A DNA stretch of 64,000 bases from Corynebacterium felinum (GCF_030408755.1 NZ_CP047209.1:310001-374000); one strand, 5' to 3'. Shown: positions 9,007 through 18,167, counted from the stretch's first letter. Notes: generated from the letters alone by a model not told the origin. Numbers and translations: made by a program.

Positions 9007-9696
9007 GCTAAAGCATCTATGGATAAAAAACCCCTCGACGTGGCACGCATGTTTGATGCCGTGGGGGAGAAATACGACATCACCAACACCGTGCTCAGCT
9101 TCGGACAAGACCGCCGCTGGCGACGCCGAACCAGGCAACGCCTCAACCTGAAACCCGGCCACACCGTACTCGACCTCGCAGCCGGCACCGCCGTATCCAC
9201 CGAAGAACTCGCCAAATCAGGGGCATGGGTGATTGCCTGCGATTTCTCCCTCGGAATGCTGGCCGCAGGCAAAGACCGCAACGTGCCCAAAGTCTGCGGC
9301 GACGGCATGTGCCTGCCCTTCCCCGACAACACCTTCGACGCCGTCACTATCTCCTACGGGTTGCGCAACATCCATGACTTCCGCGCCGGTTTACGTGAGC
9401 TTGCCCGCGTGACCAAACCCGGCGGCACCCTCGTGGTGGCAGAATTCTCCACCCCCACGCTGCCCATTTTCCGCACGATCTATATGGAATATTTGATGCG
9501 GATGCTCCCAGCTGTTGCGAAGGTTGTGTCCTCCAACCCAGAAAGTTACGAATACTTAGCCGAAACCATCCGAGCATGGCCAGCCCAAGAAGAACTCGCC
9601 CGAGCAATCAACGAATCAGGGTGGGAAGGCTGCGGGTGGCAAAACCTCACCTTCGGCATCGTCGCCCTGCACGCGGCAACAAAACCACTGGCCTAA
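9004..9696 (+). CDS. menG: Demethylmenaquinone methyltransferase
   Basis: 230 residues, UbiE/MenG family, the last methylation step of menaquinone synthesis using SAM. SAM-site motif I is [31 protein letters not shown] is the family signature and [16 protein letters not shown] the second. The early [17 protein letters not shown] is also typical. The start is GTG at 9004, with a -10 box seven bases upstream and no ribosome site. It lies 36 bp after mgtA and ends in a hairpin terminator. Confidence 0.95.
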   Translation: MAKASMDKKPLDVARMFDAVGEKYDITNTVLSFGQDRRWRRRTRQRLNLKPGHTVLDLAAGTAVSTEELAKSGAWVIACDFSLGMLAAGKDRNVPKVCGDGMCLPFPDNTFDAVTISYGLRNIHDFRAGLRELARVTKPGGTLVVAEFSTPTLPIFRTIYMEYLMRMLPAVAKVVSSNPESYEYLAETIRAWPAQEELARAINESGWEGCGWQNLTFGIVALHAATKPLA

Positions 9697-9715
9697 ACCA
9701 CGTTAACTCCCTCTT

Positions 9716-9753
9716 CCCCTTGAGCGCCTTCGCGCTGGGGGAGGGGGATTTTT
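9716..9753 (+). terminator. Terminator after menG
   Basis: Hairpin CCCC..AGCGC cttc GCGCT..GGGG followed by a purine tract and ATTTTT. Confidence 0.6.
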
Positions 9754-9795
9754 GCTGCGGAAAGTTAAAGGCCGGTCAGGGGGTTGGGGGTGGGT

Positions 9796-9881
9796 AAAAA
9801 CTGATTCGACATAGAGCAAGTGCTACCTGTAAAACCGCAGGTCAATTTTCGGCAGGTGTGCTGAAAGTCGAATCAGTATTT
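9796..9881. repeat. 86-bp structured repeat element, copy A
   Basis: Ends pair as a 15-bp inverted repeat with one mismatch (core ACTGATTCGAC / GTCGAATCAGT). Inside are three successive hairpins: AGC-AAGT-GCT, ACCTG..CAGGT, and TTTCGGCA..TGCTGAAA. Copy B at 30333-30418 has the same length and 48 identical bases (9803-9850) but a different third hairpin. It lies 3' of menG and of menJ (convergent). It could be a small RNA, a MITE or a REP-like unit. Confidence 0.8.
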
Positions 9882-9939
9882 ATGAATAAATACCTTCATA
9901 TTTATAGGTATGCTTATTGTGGCGTTTTTGGGGCAAGCA

Positions 9940-11193
9940 TTAGCTCCACAGCGGGCTAGAACCACGGAAGCGACCAACCACTGTGCCAGCCATAGCCCAA
10001 GCTCGTGCCACAAGGTCAGAATCTTCCTCAGTAACCAAATTGCCCATCAGGCGTGCCGCAGCCGGCATGAGCACAGGGCCGAGAGGTTTGTTGAGCCCGA
10101 TCGGGCCAAGCTTTTGTAGCAGCTGCGGGTAGGTGAGTAGTCGGGCTGCGGTGCGTGCCAAAAGAAAAGCCTGACCGTAGTGTTCGCGCAGGACAAAAGG
10201 CCACAACAGGCTAAAATCTTTGCCTTCATCGAGCAAGGAGACAGCCAGTTCGGCGGTTTCCATGCCGTAATCGATCCCCTCCCCATTGAGGGGATTGACG
10301 CAGGCGGCAGCGTCGCCGATGAGCATCCAGTTCGCCCCCGCAACATTGCTCACAGCACCACCCATGGGCAAAAGCGCTGAGGCGACATTGTCCGGCTGCC
10401 CGAAATCCCACTCGTCACGGCACTGCTGGGCATAGAAATGCAGGAGCTTTTTCGTATTGATTTTCGCCGGACGACGATCAGTGGATAAAGCACCACACCC
10501 AACATTGGCGCGGCCGTCGCCGAGGGGGAAAATCCACCCGTAACCCGGCTGAATGGTGCCGGTATCATCTGTGAGTTCAAGGTGAGAATGGATCCACGGT
10601 TCAGTCGATCGTGGGGTATTACAGTAGGAGCGGGCAGCGATTCCGTAGACTTCCCCTTTGTGCCATGTGCGGCCCAACAGCTTGCCAAAAGTAGAGCGCA
10701 CACCGTCTGCTACCAGCAGATACGTGGGTTTGATGCGCACACCGTTGGCCAGGGTGACCACGCTCACTTTCGCACCGTCGAATTCCACTGCGATCGCTGC
10801 CACGCCGTCGATAAGCGACACTTCGGGTTGACGTCGCGCCTGATCGAGAATGAGCGCGTCGAGTTCAACCCTAGGCATGGCAGAGCCAACGGTGCCGAAA
10901 GCGCTGTCGGGCCACGGGGCGGTAACGGAACCGCCGAAGCCGTGAAGTTTCAGCCCATGGGAGAGGTAGCGGTCGGTGATGGTGGCAGCGAGCCCGATGC
11001 GATCCAATTGGGTGATGGCGCGGGGGGTGAGCCCATCGCCGCAGGTTTTGTCCCGCGGGAACTGTTGCGCGTCGACAATCAGGGTGCTTAAGCCCCTGCG
11101 TGCGGCGTGGATCGCGGCGGTTGCGCCGGTGGGGCCACCGCCAATGATCAGCAGTTCGGTGTGGATGAGTTTTTCGCTGTGAGTTTCGGGCAC
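9940..11193 (-). CDS. menJ: Menaquinone side-chain reductase MenJ (geranylgeranyl reductase family)
   Basis: 417-residue FAD-dependent reductase that saturates one isoprene unit of the menaquinone tail; corynebacterial MK-8(H2)/MK-9(H2) need this. Seen: the N-terminal FAD site LLIIGGGPTGATAAIHAARRG, then FPRDKTCGDGLTPRA (the PxxKxCG motif of the family), VADGVRS, and the second FAD motif MLIGDAAACVNPLNGEGIDYG. The frame stays open to a GTG at 11253. I prefer the GTG at 11193 because a TAGGGG site precedes it and the length matches mycobacterial MenJ. It is divergent from the prenyl synthase gene, across a palindromic region. Confidence 0.88.
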   Translation of the reverse strand: MPETHSEKLIHTELLIIGGGPTGATAAIHAARRGLSTLIVDAQQFPRDKTCGDGLTPRAITQLDRIGLAATITDRYLSHGLKLHGFGGSVTAPWPDSAFGTVGSAMPRVELDALILDQARRQPEVSLIDGVAAIAVEFDGAKVSVVTLANGVRIKPTYLLVADGVRSTFGKLLGRTWHKGEVYGIAARSYCNTPRSTEPWIHSHLELTDDTGTIQPGYGWIFPLGDGRANVGCGALSTDRRPAKINTKKLLHFYAQQCRDEWDFGQPDNVASALLPMGGAVSNVAGANWMLIGDAAACVNPLNGEGIDYGMETAELAVSLLDEGKDFSLLWPFVLREHYGQAFLLARTAARLLTYPQLLQKLGPIGLNKPLGPVLMPAAARLMGNLVTEEDSDLVARAWAMAGTVVGRFRGSSPLWS

Positions 11194-11292
11194 GACCCCT
11201 ATTCTTTCAAGGAAGTGACGCTGATTGCCACCCCGAGGGTGTGAGGAAGCCACCTTATCGACTACGGTTAAGGGGTTAGTTGGTTAAATAAT

Positions 11293-11345
11293 CGGATGAA
11301 TGTGAAGTTTTATGATTCATAAAACACTGTCACATAATTCATCCG
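11293..11345. promoter_or_regulatory. Nested palindrome in the menJ/ispB divergent promoter region
   Basis: Outer arms CGGATGAAT (11293-11301) and ATTCATCCG (11337-11345) are perfect complements. The centre TTTTATGA T TCATAAAA (11308-11324) is a perfect palindrome with one central base. TGTGA and TCACA flank the centre. The position between divergent genes suggests a shared operator. Confidence 0.6.
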
Positions 11346-11439
11346 TGGTCTTAGCCTGTGTGTTTTTCATGAGGTTACTCCTGTCAAGCGCATGGTGCTA
11401 GGGCGCATTGTAGGCCTTCAAGGAAAAGGTAGAAACAGC

Positions 11440-12471
11440 ATGAGCAACGGTGCCGAACTTCGCCAGAACACTGGCGATTCCGCTATCGGTACGCGCGTCG
11501 ACTTAGGTGATGCATCCTTAAACGAGCAGCTATATGCCGGCATGAACCGGGTGGAATTGGTGCTGCGGGATGAGCTGAATAAGGGCGCTGATTTCCTCAC
11601 TGAGAAGGTTATGCACCTGACCAAAGCTGGGGGCAAGCGGTTTAGGCCCATGTTTGCGTTGTTGGCATCCAACTACGGCCCGAACCCGATGAGCGACGAA
11701 GTGGTTAAGGCCGCGGTGATCGTTGAGATGACGCACCTTGCCACGTTGTACCACGACGATGTGATGGACGAGGCAACGCAGCGCCGTGGCGTGGAGTCGG
11801 CGAATGCGCGCTGGTCGAACTCGGTGGCGATTTTGGCGGGCGATATTTTGCTTGCGCATGCTTCGCGCATCATGAGTGAGTTGGGTGTTGCCACTGTTGC
11901 GCATTTTGCTGACACGTTTGGTGATCTGGTGACAGGTCAGATGCGTGAGACGATCGGCGCTGGTGACGGCGACCCGATCGAGCACTACATGAAGGTTATT
12001 GAGGAAAAAACTGGTGTGCTGATTGCCTCCGCCGGCTACTTGGGTGCGATGCATTCGGGTGCTGATGAGGACACGATTCAGGCACTGTCGCGCACCGGTG
12101 CGGCGATCGGCATGGTGTTCCAAATCGTCGACGACATTATTGATATTTTCTCTGATTCAGACCAGTCCGGTAAGACCCCAGGCACGGATCTGCGTGAGGG
12201 CGTGTTCACGTTGCCTGTGCTGTACGCGCTTGCTGAGGACTCCGCGGTGGGGGAGCAGTTGCGTGGGCTGTTGACTGGCCCGCTGCATTCTGATGATGAG
12301 GTTGCTGCTGCGTTATCACTGTTGGCACAGTCGCAGGGTCGTGCGCGTGCGCTTGCCGACGTCCACCACTACTTGGCGGTCGTCGACGAGAATCTAGCCA
12401 CACTGCCTGACAACGCAACAACGAAAGCGTTGCGAATGCTTGCCCAGTACACGGTTTCGCGTGTTGGCTAA
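11440..12471 (+). CDS. ispB: Long-chain all-trans polyprenyl diphosphate synthase
   Basis: 343 residues. It condenses IPP onto an allylic diphosphate to make the menaquinone tail. First Asp-rich motif is YHDDVMDEATQRRG and the second is FQIVDDIIDIFSD. KAGGKRFRPMFALLA is the IPP-site motif. The frame opens at 11392, but the ATG at 11440 follows an AAGGAAAAGG site and gives the normal length. Product chain length (eight or nine units) cannot be read directly. It ends 80 bp before tRNA-Tyr. The gene symbol follows C. glutamicum use; hepB/grcC names are alternatives. Confidence 0.88.
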   Translation: MSNGAELRQNTGDSAIGTRVDLGDASLNEQLYAGMNRVELVLRDELNKGADFLTEKVMHLTKAGGKRFRPMFALLASNYGPNPMSDEVVKAAVIVEMTHLATLYHDDVMDEATQRRGVESANARWSNSVAILAGDILLAHASRIMSELGVATVAHFADTFGDLVTGQMRETIGAGDGDPIEHYMKVIEEKTGVLIASAGYLGAMHSGADEDTIQALSRTGAAIGMVFQIVDDIIDIFSDSDQSGKTPGTDLREGVFTLPVLYALAEDSAVGEQLRGLLTGPLHSDDEVAAALSLLAQSQGRARALADVHHYLAVVDENLATLPDNATTKALRMLAQYTVSRVG

Positions 12472-12551
12472 GTAGGGGAGGCTACCTGCGGATTTGCCAA
12501 AACGTGGTGGGTTCGTAGTAAAGTACTTCTCGCAGCAGATAAGTGTTGCAC

Positions 12552-12633
12552 GCCAGGTTGCCCGAGCGGCCAAAGGGAGCGGACTGTAAATCCGTCGGCA
12601 TTGCCTACAGAAGTTCGAATCTTCTACCTGGCA
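12552..12633 (+). tRNA. tRNA-Tyr (GTA)
   Basis: 82 nt with acceptor GCCAGGT/ACCTGGC, anticodon GTA in GGACTGTAAATCC, a long class II variable arm and T-loop GTTCGAATC. CCA is not encoded. A strong terminator follows. Confidence 0.95.
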
Positions 12634-12638
12634 CAATC

Positions 12639-12675
12639 AAACCCCCTGTGTTCTTAATGAGCACAGGGGGTTTTG
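12639..12675 (+). terminator. Terminator after tRNA-Tyr
   Basis: AACCCCCTGTG pairs with CACAGGGGGTT around a 12-base loop, then TTTT. Confidence 0.85.
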
Positions 12676-12949
12676 TGCAGCTTAAGTTTGGTGGGGATTG
12701 TGCGCCTGTTGGCTGGTTGCGGAGGAAGTGAAGGGGCATAGTCGGCGGTGTGGGCCCTTGGGCATGAGCGTAACTATTACTGTGTGCTTCGTGGGCTGCT
12801 TGTCCGCGTTGGGGTGGGGCGTTGCTGTGTGTTGGTAGAAATTATGTTGTTGACCTTGGGATTTGTGTTCTGTTGTGAATGTGGGTTATTGTTTCTTCAG
12901 TCGCACAGAAGGGCAGCGGAGAAATCTACTAAACTTTATTAGCGGCTGT

Positions 12950-13022
12950 GCCCCCTTAGCTCAGTCGGCAGAGCGTTTCCATGGTAAGGAAAAGGTCGAC
13001 AGTTCGATTCTGTCAGGGGGCT
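12950..13022 (+). tRNA. tRNA-Thr (GGT), copy 1
   Basis: 73 nt, acceptor GCCCCCT/AGGGGGC, anticodon GGT, T-loop GTTCGATTC. It is base-for-base identical to the copy at 13643-13715. The 270 bp before it (12676-12949) hold no gene that I can support. Confidence 0.95.
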
Positions 13023-13058
13023 CTGTTTCTTTTTAGTATTCTGAAAAGGATCAGGTAT

Positions 13059-13130
13059 GGCGGTGTAGCTCAGTGGTAGAGCAAGCGACTCATAATCGCT
13101 GTGTCGCGAGTTCAATTCTCGCCATCGCTA
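13059..13130 (+). tRNA. tRNA-Met (CAT), elongator
   Basis: 72 nt, anticodon CAT in CGACTCATAATCG. The acceptor stem includes two G-U pairs (GGCGGTG/CATCGCT). The paired first base argues against an initiator tRNA. A weak hairpin (13147-13173) follows. Confidence 0.9.
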
Positions 13131-13196
13131 CTGTGCTTGAAGAAGTAAATAGGTGCCAATTGGCGCCCTATTTGCATATGGGCACGATAAATACAT

Positions 13197-13269
13197 AGGG
13201 GCGTAGTTCAATTGGTAGAGCAACAGTCTCCAAAACTGTAAGTTGCAGGTTCGAGTCCTGTCGCCCCTG
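13197..13269 (+). tRNA. tRNA-Trp (CCA)
   Basis: 73 nt, acceptor AGGGGCG/CGCCCCT, anticodon CCA in GTCTCCAAAAC. The 3' CCA is encoded (13270-13272), unlike the neighbouring tRNAs. Confidence 0.95.
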
Positions 13270-13272
13270 CCA

Positions 13273-13319
13273 AAGAAAAACCAGCCTTGTGGAAACCCCC
13301 ACAAGGCTGGTTTTTCTTT
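13273..13319 (+). terminator. Strong terminator after tRNA-Trp
   Basis: About 20-bp stem: AAAAACCAGCCTTGTGG pairs with CCACAAGGCTGGTTTTT, with T-rich 3' arm. Confidence 0.9.
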
Positions 13320-13642
13320 AACCCGAAGGCTTTGAATACACGGGGGATTTGAGGCATCGAGGTGTGCGCTCACAACTGGCTTACTGTGTTGTTTGCAAAC
13401 GTTGAGCCTGATGCACAGTGTTTCCCTAGGGCAGGGCGGGGAATCCTGGGGTGGAGTTTGCGTGCTAGGTGCTGAAAAACAGTGCAGTTTTTCACGAGAA
13501 TAGTGCGCATGAAGCATTTGTGAAACGGCTGCATAAAGGTGGTTTTTGGGCTGGGTTTGTGTTCTTAAGATCAAGGGGCTAATCTATGTTCTGTCGCACA
13601 GCGCTCTATCGCACTATTGTGAAAGAGATTCTGTTTGGCGTT

Positions 13643-13715
13643 GCCCCCTTAGCTCAGTCGGCAGAGCGTTTCCATGGTAAGGAAAAGGTCGACAGTTCGA
13701 TTCTGTCAGGGGGCT
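13643..13715 (+). tRNA. tRNA-Thr (GGT), copy 2
   Basis: Identical to 12950-13022 over all 73 bases and the next two. The upstream sequences differ, so only the gene itself is duplicated. A run of T follows directly. The 320 bp between the Trp terminator and this gene show no supported coding. Confidence 0.93.
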
Positions 13716-14207
13716 CTTTTTTATTTCTCCAGGTGTTTCACCGTCGTCGATAAGCGCAAAGCCCACCCAACAGCACTGGCACCTGGACCCACGGGGGTGG
13801 GCAAACATGCCAGCATTCGAAAGATGGTGGCCTCACATCTGCCGCGTGCGTGAAATTACGGTCAGGATCGATGCGTGCGCGAGTAAAGTTTCGCAGGCGC
13901 ACGTGGAGCTTTGGTGCGACAACATCATAATCAGCACAAGCATCGGCAGGGGAGTATGTGGGCGTAGGGGAGCAGCGTGCGCGCAGAACAGCATCACCAA
14001 AGGGTGTGTGTCAGCTGTGCTGCCGTTAACGAAAATGTGGTGAGTTTAAGAAATTTGGTATAGTCGAACAGTTGTGAGATCTAGTCTTGTATCCTCCACG
14101 CCACACAGGTGCGCAGTGCCACCACGCGGGGAAAGGGTGAAAAAGATTCAGTTCTTCCAGAATGACAGTGAGATTCTTTTATAAAACTTGAGTTAGAGGA
14201 GAGTCGC
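13716..14207. other. Region upstream of secE with candidate promoter
   Basis: About 490 bp without a convincing gene. A TATAGT box at 14059-14064 is a good -10 candidate for the secE-nusG transcript and gives a leader of about 140 nt. One copy of the 10-mer GTCGATAAGC lies at 13746. Confidence 0.45.
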
Positions 14208-14534
14208 GTGAGCGATCAACAGCCAACGCAGGGCGGTGCAGCTCGTCCAACCGGTAAGCGTCAGCTTACTGGCGCAAGCACCACCTCGACCGCCTCCTAC
14301 GAGGCAAAGCAGGCTGCCCCTGCTGGCGGTTCTGAAGATAAGAGCACCAACAAGGTTGTTGCTTTTATCCCAGAAGTGGTCACCGAAATGAAGAAGGTTA
14401 TTTGGCCAACTGCTAAGCAGATGGTCAACTACACCCTGATTGTGTTTGCCTTCCTGATCCTGCTCACCGCCCTCGTTGCAGGCGTTGACTTCCTTGCTGG
14501 CCTCGGAGTTGAGAAGGTTCTCACCCCTCGCTAG
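14208..14534 (+). CDS. secE: Preprotein translocase subunit SecE
   Basis: 108 residues. A disordered N-terminal half is followed by the SecE core FIPEVVTEMKKVIWPTAKQM and one transmembrane helix (about 74-96). It clamps SecY in the Sec channel. The GTG start at 14208 follows AGAGGAGA. It stands before nusG as in most bacteria. Confidence 0.96.
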   Translation: MSDQQPTQGGAARPTGKRQLTGASTTSTASYEAKQAAPAGGSEDKSTNKVVAFIPEVVTEMKKVIWPTAKQMVNYTLIVFAFLILLTALVAGVDFLAGLGVEKVLTPR

Positions 14535-14558
14535 TATTTAATCAAGGTAGCTAATAGC

Positions 14559-14607
14559 ATCCCGCCGGATTTCCTTAAAGTAGCAAGGGAACGGCGGGAT
14601 AACTTTT
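14559..14607 (+). terminator. Hairpin between secE and nusG
   Basis: ATCCCGCCG (14559-14567) pairs with CGGCGGGAT (14592-14600), then AACTTTTT. It may act as a partial terminator or processing site, since nusG follows 210 bp later. Confidence 0.6.
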
Positions 14608-14817
14608 TGCCTACACTTCGCGCACACATGGTGTGAAGTGTGCAGAAAGCAGCGAACTGTGAAAAGTTGTTTACCATAGAAAGCAGTGCCGCCGAGGCGG
14701 CGTGTGGGAAACAACTTTCCACGAACAAAATTCCACTGTGACCCCCGACCACCCACCACTGTGGCAGCGTGAACATTTTCCGATGCTGTCCCTGCAGAAA
14801 GCGAGTGACTTACCCAC

Positions 14818-15666
14818 ATGAGCGAAGAAAACCTGGATTCCTTTGCAGCAGCATTCGACGAAGCAACCGATGCTGCTGAGTTAAACGAGTCGACCGAAGC
14901 TCAGGACATCGCCGATAGCTTCGACGCCTCCATCGCCGAGCCAGAAGCAGAGGCTGGAGAAGAGCAGGCAGAGCCAACCCCATCCGAGGCGGCCGCTGCC
15001 GAAGCAAACGATGCTGATGGCGACTACAAGGCACGCCTGCGCGCTTTTACTCGCGAGCTGAAGAAGCAGCCTGGCCAGTGGTACATCATTCAGTGCTACT
15101 CCGGTTACGAAAACAAGGTGAAGACCAACCTTGACATGCGTGCCCAGACCCTTGAGGTGGAAGACTCCATCTACGAAATCGTGGTCCCTGTCGAGCAGGC
15201 TGTGGAAATCAAGGACGGCAAGCGCAAGATCGTCAAGCGCAAGCTTCTGCCAGGCTACGTGCTAGTACGCATGGACATCAACGACCGCGCATGGTCTGTA
15301 GTGCGTGAAACCCCAGGTGTGACCTCCTTCGTGGGTAACGAGGGCAACGCCACCCCAGTCAAGCACCGCGATGTGGCGAAGTTCCTGATGCCACAGGACG
15401 CTTCCGCACCGACTGAGGGCGAAGGCTCTGTGACCGCTGAGGGTGAGAAGGTTGTGGCAATGCCTACCGATGTGGCTAAGGCTGCAGTCACCGTCGACTT
15501 CGAAGAAGGCGAAGCTGTCACCATCCTCACCGGCGCACTTGCTGGTGTTTCCGCAACGATTTCCTCCATCGATGTGGAAAACTCCAAGTTGCAGGTTCTG
15601 GTGTCCATCTTCGGCCGCGAAACCCCAGTGGATGTCACCTTCGACCAGGTGGAGAAGGTTTCCTAG
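14818..15666 (+). CDS. nusG: Transcription termination/antitermination factor NusG
   Basis: 282 residues. An acidic, disordered extension of about 75 residues is followed by the NGN domain (QWYIIQCYSGYENKVKTNL, LLPGYVLVRMDINDRAW) and a C-terminal KOW domain (FEEGEAVTILTGALAG). It binds the RNA polymerase clamp and couples to Rho or ribosomes. The acidic N-terminal extension is usual for high-G+C Gram-positives. The ATG at 14818 lacks a strong ribosome site. Confidence 0.96.
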   Translation: MSEENLDSFAAAFDEATDAAELNESTEAQDIADSFDASIAEPEAEAGEEQAEPTPSEAAAAEANDADGDYKARLRAFTRELKKQPGQWYIIQCYSGYENKVKTNLDMRAQTLEVEDSIYEIVVPVEQAVEIKDGKRKIVKRKLLPGYVLVRMDINDRAWSVVRETPGVTSFVGNEGNATPVKHRDVAKFLMPQDASAPTEGEGSVTAEGEKVVAMPTDVAKAAVTVDFEEGEAVTILTGALAGVSATISSIDVENSKLQVLVSIFGRETPVDVTFDQVEKVS

Positions 15667-16014
15667 CTGTCGTTGCGACGCCGTATCGACGTCGACACGC
15701 ATCTAGCCCATACGCAGCATATACAGCAGTGATGCTGTCGCTGTGTTCGCGAACCCCCGTGCATAACCTTTGGTGTGGTGCATGGGGGTTTGGTGTCTTT
15801 GGGTTGCGGTTGCTAGAATTTCACAGTTGCGTGTCTTTTGGCATGCGCAATTCATATTCATGATCCCCCGGTGGCTTGAGATCTGAAGCACGGTTTGTGT
15901 TTCAAGTTCGGGCATCCGGACGGGGGCGCACACCGTGAAAATATTTTTCAAGGAACCATCAACACTTTCGTGTCGGTGTGTTCGGCCCCCGTTAACAAGG
16001 AAGTAGGTAAAGCG
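15667..16014. other. nusG-rplK intergenic leader
   Basis: About 350 bp with no gene. It should include the promoter and leader of the L11-L1 operon; in many bacteria L1 binds such a leader to repress the operon. I could not identify the L1 site by eye. CCCCCGTGCATAACC pairs loosely with GGTGCATGGGGG around 15754-15790, a possible terminator for nusG. Confidence 0.4.
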
Positions 16015-16452
16015 ATGGCTCCAAAGAAAAAGAAGAAGGTCACTGGCCTGATCAAGCTGCAGATCGACGCAGGTGCTGCTAACCCAGCTCCACCAGTTGG
16101 TCCTGCCCTTGGTGCTCACGGTGTGAACATCATGGAATTCTGCAAGGCTTACAATGCTGCAACTGAGTCTCAGCGCGGCAATGTGATCCCTGTTGAGATC
16201 ACCGTCTACGAAGACCGCTCCTTCGATTTCAAGCTGAAGACCCCTCCAGCTGCTAAGCTGCTGCTGAAGGCCGCTGGCCTGCAGAAGGGCTCCGGCGTTC
16301 CTCACACCCAGAAGGTGGGCAAGGTCACCATGGATCAGGTCAAGGAAATTGCCCAGACCAAGATGGAAGACCTCAACGCTAACGACATCGACGCTGCTGC
16401 GAAGATCATCGCTGGTACCGCTCGTTCCATGGGTATCGAGGTCGAGGGCTAA
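16015..16452 (+). CDS. rplK: 50S ribosomal protein L11
   Basis: 145 residues. The start at 16015 follows AAGGAAGTAGG. The N-terminal [23 protein letters not shown] motif (here [19 protein letters not shown]) and the C-terminal rRNA-binding domain are complete. It forms the GTPase-associated centre with L10/L7/L12, which are also encoded here. Paired with rplA 98 bp downstream. Confidence 0.97.
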   Translation: MAPKKKKKVTGLIKLQIDAGAANPAPPVGPALGAHGVNIMEFCKAYNAATESQRGNVIPVEITVYEDRSFDFKLKTPPAAKLLLKAAGLQKGSGVPHTQKVGKVTMDQVKEIAQTKMEDLNANDIDAAAKIIAGTARSMGIEVEG

Positions 16453-16550
16453 ATTTCAGCCCTTCGACACCACACAATTTTCCCCCCTTTTTCGTGGTAG
16501 GGTCCGCTTCGACCCACTTCACCACAACAATCACATGTAAGGATTGCTAA

Positions 16551-17258
16551 ATGAGCAAGAAGTCTAAGGCTTTCAAGGCCGCTGCTGAGCTGGTTGATAA
16601 GAGCCGCCTGTACACCCCACTGAAGGCTGTAGAGCTGGCCAAGGAGACCTCCTCCAAGAACTACGATGCAACCATCGACGTTGCAGTGCGCCTCGGCGTT
16701 GACCCACGTAAGGCTGACCAGCTGGTTCGTGGCACCGTTTCTCTGCCACACGGCACCGGTAAGACCGTTCGCGTTGCTGTTTTCGCAGCTGGCGAGAAGG
16801 CTACCGAGGCTGAGGCTGCTGGCGCTGACGTTGTTGGCTCCGACGACCTGATCCAGAAGATCACCGAGGGCTGGACCGACTTCGACGTCGCAATCGCAAC
16901 CCCAGATCAGATGGCTAAGGTTGGCCGTGTTGCTCGCGTGCTGGGCCCCCGTGGCCTGATGCCGAACCCAAAGACCGGCACCGTGACCACCGATGTTGCT
17001 AAGGCTATCTCCGAGGTCAAGGGCGGCAAGATCTCCTTCCGCGTTGACAAGGCTGCTAACCTGCACGCCATCATCGGTAAGGCATCCTTCGATGCTGAGA
17101 AGCTGGCTGAGAACTACGGTGCACTGATCGACGAGCTGAACCGCATCAAGCCTTCTTCCTCCAAGGGCATTTACATCAAGAAGGTCACCATCGCTTCGAC
17201 CTCCGGTCCTGGCGTTCCTGTTGACGCTTCCATCCAGAAGAACTACACCGCTTCCTAA
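16551..17258 (+). CDS. rplA: 50S ribosomal protein L1
   Basis: 235 residues, complete. [15 protein letters not shown] is the L1 signature and the C-terminal [20 protein letters not shown] is typical. It binds 23S rRNA at the L1 stalk and often represses its own operon. The start at 16551 has TAAGGA upstream. A hairpin terminator follows. Confidence 0.97.
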   Translation: MSKKSKAFKAAAELVDKSRLYTPLKAVELAKETSSKNYDATIDVAVRLGVDPRKADQLVRGTVSLPHGTGKTVRVAVFAAGEKATEAEAAGADVVGSDDLIQKITEGWTDFDVAIATPDQMAKVGRVARVLGPRGLMPNPKTGTVTTDVAKAISEVKGGKISFRVDKAANLHAIIGKASFDAEKLAENYGALIDELNRIKPSSSKGIYIKKVTIASTSGPGVPVDASIQKNYTAS

Positions 17259-17293
17259 TCCTTTTGAAGGAAGTTTCTTTAACTGGAAACTCT

Positions 17294-17347
17294 AAAGCCG
17301 CGTGGGAAACTGTGCTCAGTGCAGATTCTCACGTGGCTTTTCCTTTT
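17294..17347 (+). terminator. Terminator of the rplK-rplA operon
   Basis: AAAGCCGCGTGGGAA pairs with TTCTCACGTGGCTTT (one mismatch), followed by TCCTTTT. Confidence 0.8.
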
Positions 17348-17762
17348 CATACCCTGGGCCACAGTCGGCGGTGACGTGGCGGCGATGAGCGTATCGACGT
17401 CGTCACGCTGCAGGGGGGTGCAACGCCCATAACCCCCGCACCCGCCACTTGCGGCGCACGAGGGGTGCGGGGAATATGTGAAATTATGTGCCCCTCACAA
17501 TCACTGTGAGTGAGGGGGAAGTGATGCGAACAGAAGTAGTCAAAGTAGGGTGCTCAAAAAAAGGGTGTGGCAAACCCTGCGCAAACGGGGGAGACTGCTT
17601 CCCTTGTAGCAAGCGTTTGGGCAACACTTTGTGAGATCAGCGCAAACGGTTCGGGGGTGAAAACATAGCGTGATGATCGGCGTAGTTGCGTGTGGGCAGC
17701 ACCGAAAATGTGCGTTGTGGGCACTTCAAGCACGATGTTTTCTTGCAAGGGGAACGTGAAGA
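17348..17762. other. Gene-free stretch between rplA terminator and HTH gene
   Basis: About 415 bp, no supported gene. A minus-strand TTG-started frame of 64 codons (17554-17748) begins 15 bp after the HTH gene but lacks a clear ribosome site. Confidence 0.35.
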
Positions 17763-18167
17763 CTACCCTGTTCCTTTGAGAATCTTGCCAATTGCGGTGG
17801 GGGTGATTCCCAATATCCGCCCAATATCTACCGCCCTCAGAATAGATTCCTCAGTGAGGAAGCGCATTAAGCGACGCCGGGTAATGCGTGCCTGCATGAG
17901 CTCAAGCTCAAGCCTTTGCACATCATCGTGGGCTTCAACCAGCCGGGTGATGGCCAACGGCGATGAGGGGGATACGAGGAGGATCTTCTTGGGGGCACAA
18001 CCGTATGCTTTAGCAGCATATTCACGAACAGCGGTCGTATTTTCGGGGCTGGGCCAATTGCCAACAGTTCGTCCAAGTATTTCGGCAACGCTGTCGAGTT
18101 GTTCCATCAAAGCTGAATACGTGTCAGATCGTATGGGGCTATTTCCATGGCGAACAACTAACCACAT
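17763..18167 (-). CDS. Small protein with C-terminal helix-turn-helix
   Basis: 134 residues. A strong AAGGAGG site precedes the ATG at 18167. The middle region (residues about 78-105) is helical and charged. The C-terminal ILRAVDIGRILGITPTAI looks like a helix-turn-helix that ends four residues before the stop, so it may bind DNA. No family recognised. It is oriented against the ribosomal genes and lies between two conserved operons, so it may be a later insertion. Its divergent neighbour is the repeat array rather than a target gene. Confidence 0.6.
   Translation of the reverse strand: MWLVVRHGNSPIRSDTYSALMEQLDSVAEILGRTVGNWPSPENTTAVREYAAKAYGCAPKKILLVSPSSPLAITRLVEAHDDVQRLELELMQARITRRRLMRFLTEESILRAVDIGRILGITPTAIGKILKGTG

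Noticed and set aside
9796..9881. tRNA or tRNA-like gene
   Set aside because: The element has an anticodon-like arm and an outer stem, but the stem is 15 bp and no T-loop or D-loop consensus is present.
13807..14043. 78-codon gene before secE
   Set aside because: No ribosome site; amino-acid composition is random-like.
17554..17748. 64-codon gene after the HTH gene
   Set aside because: TTG start, no ribosome site and no recognisable feature.
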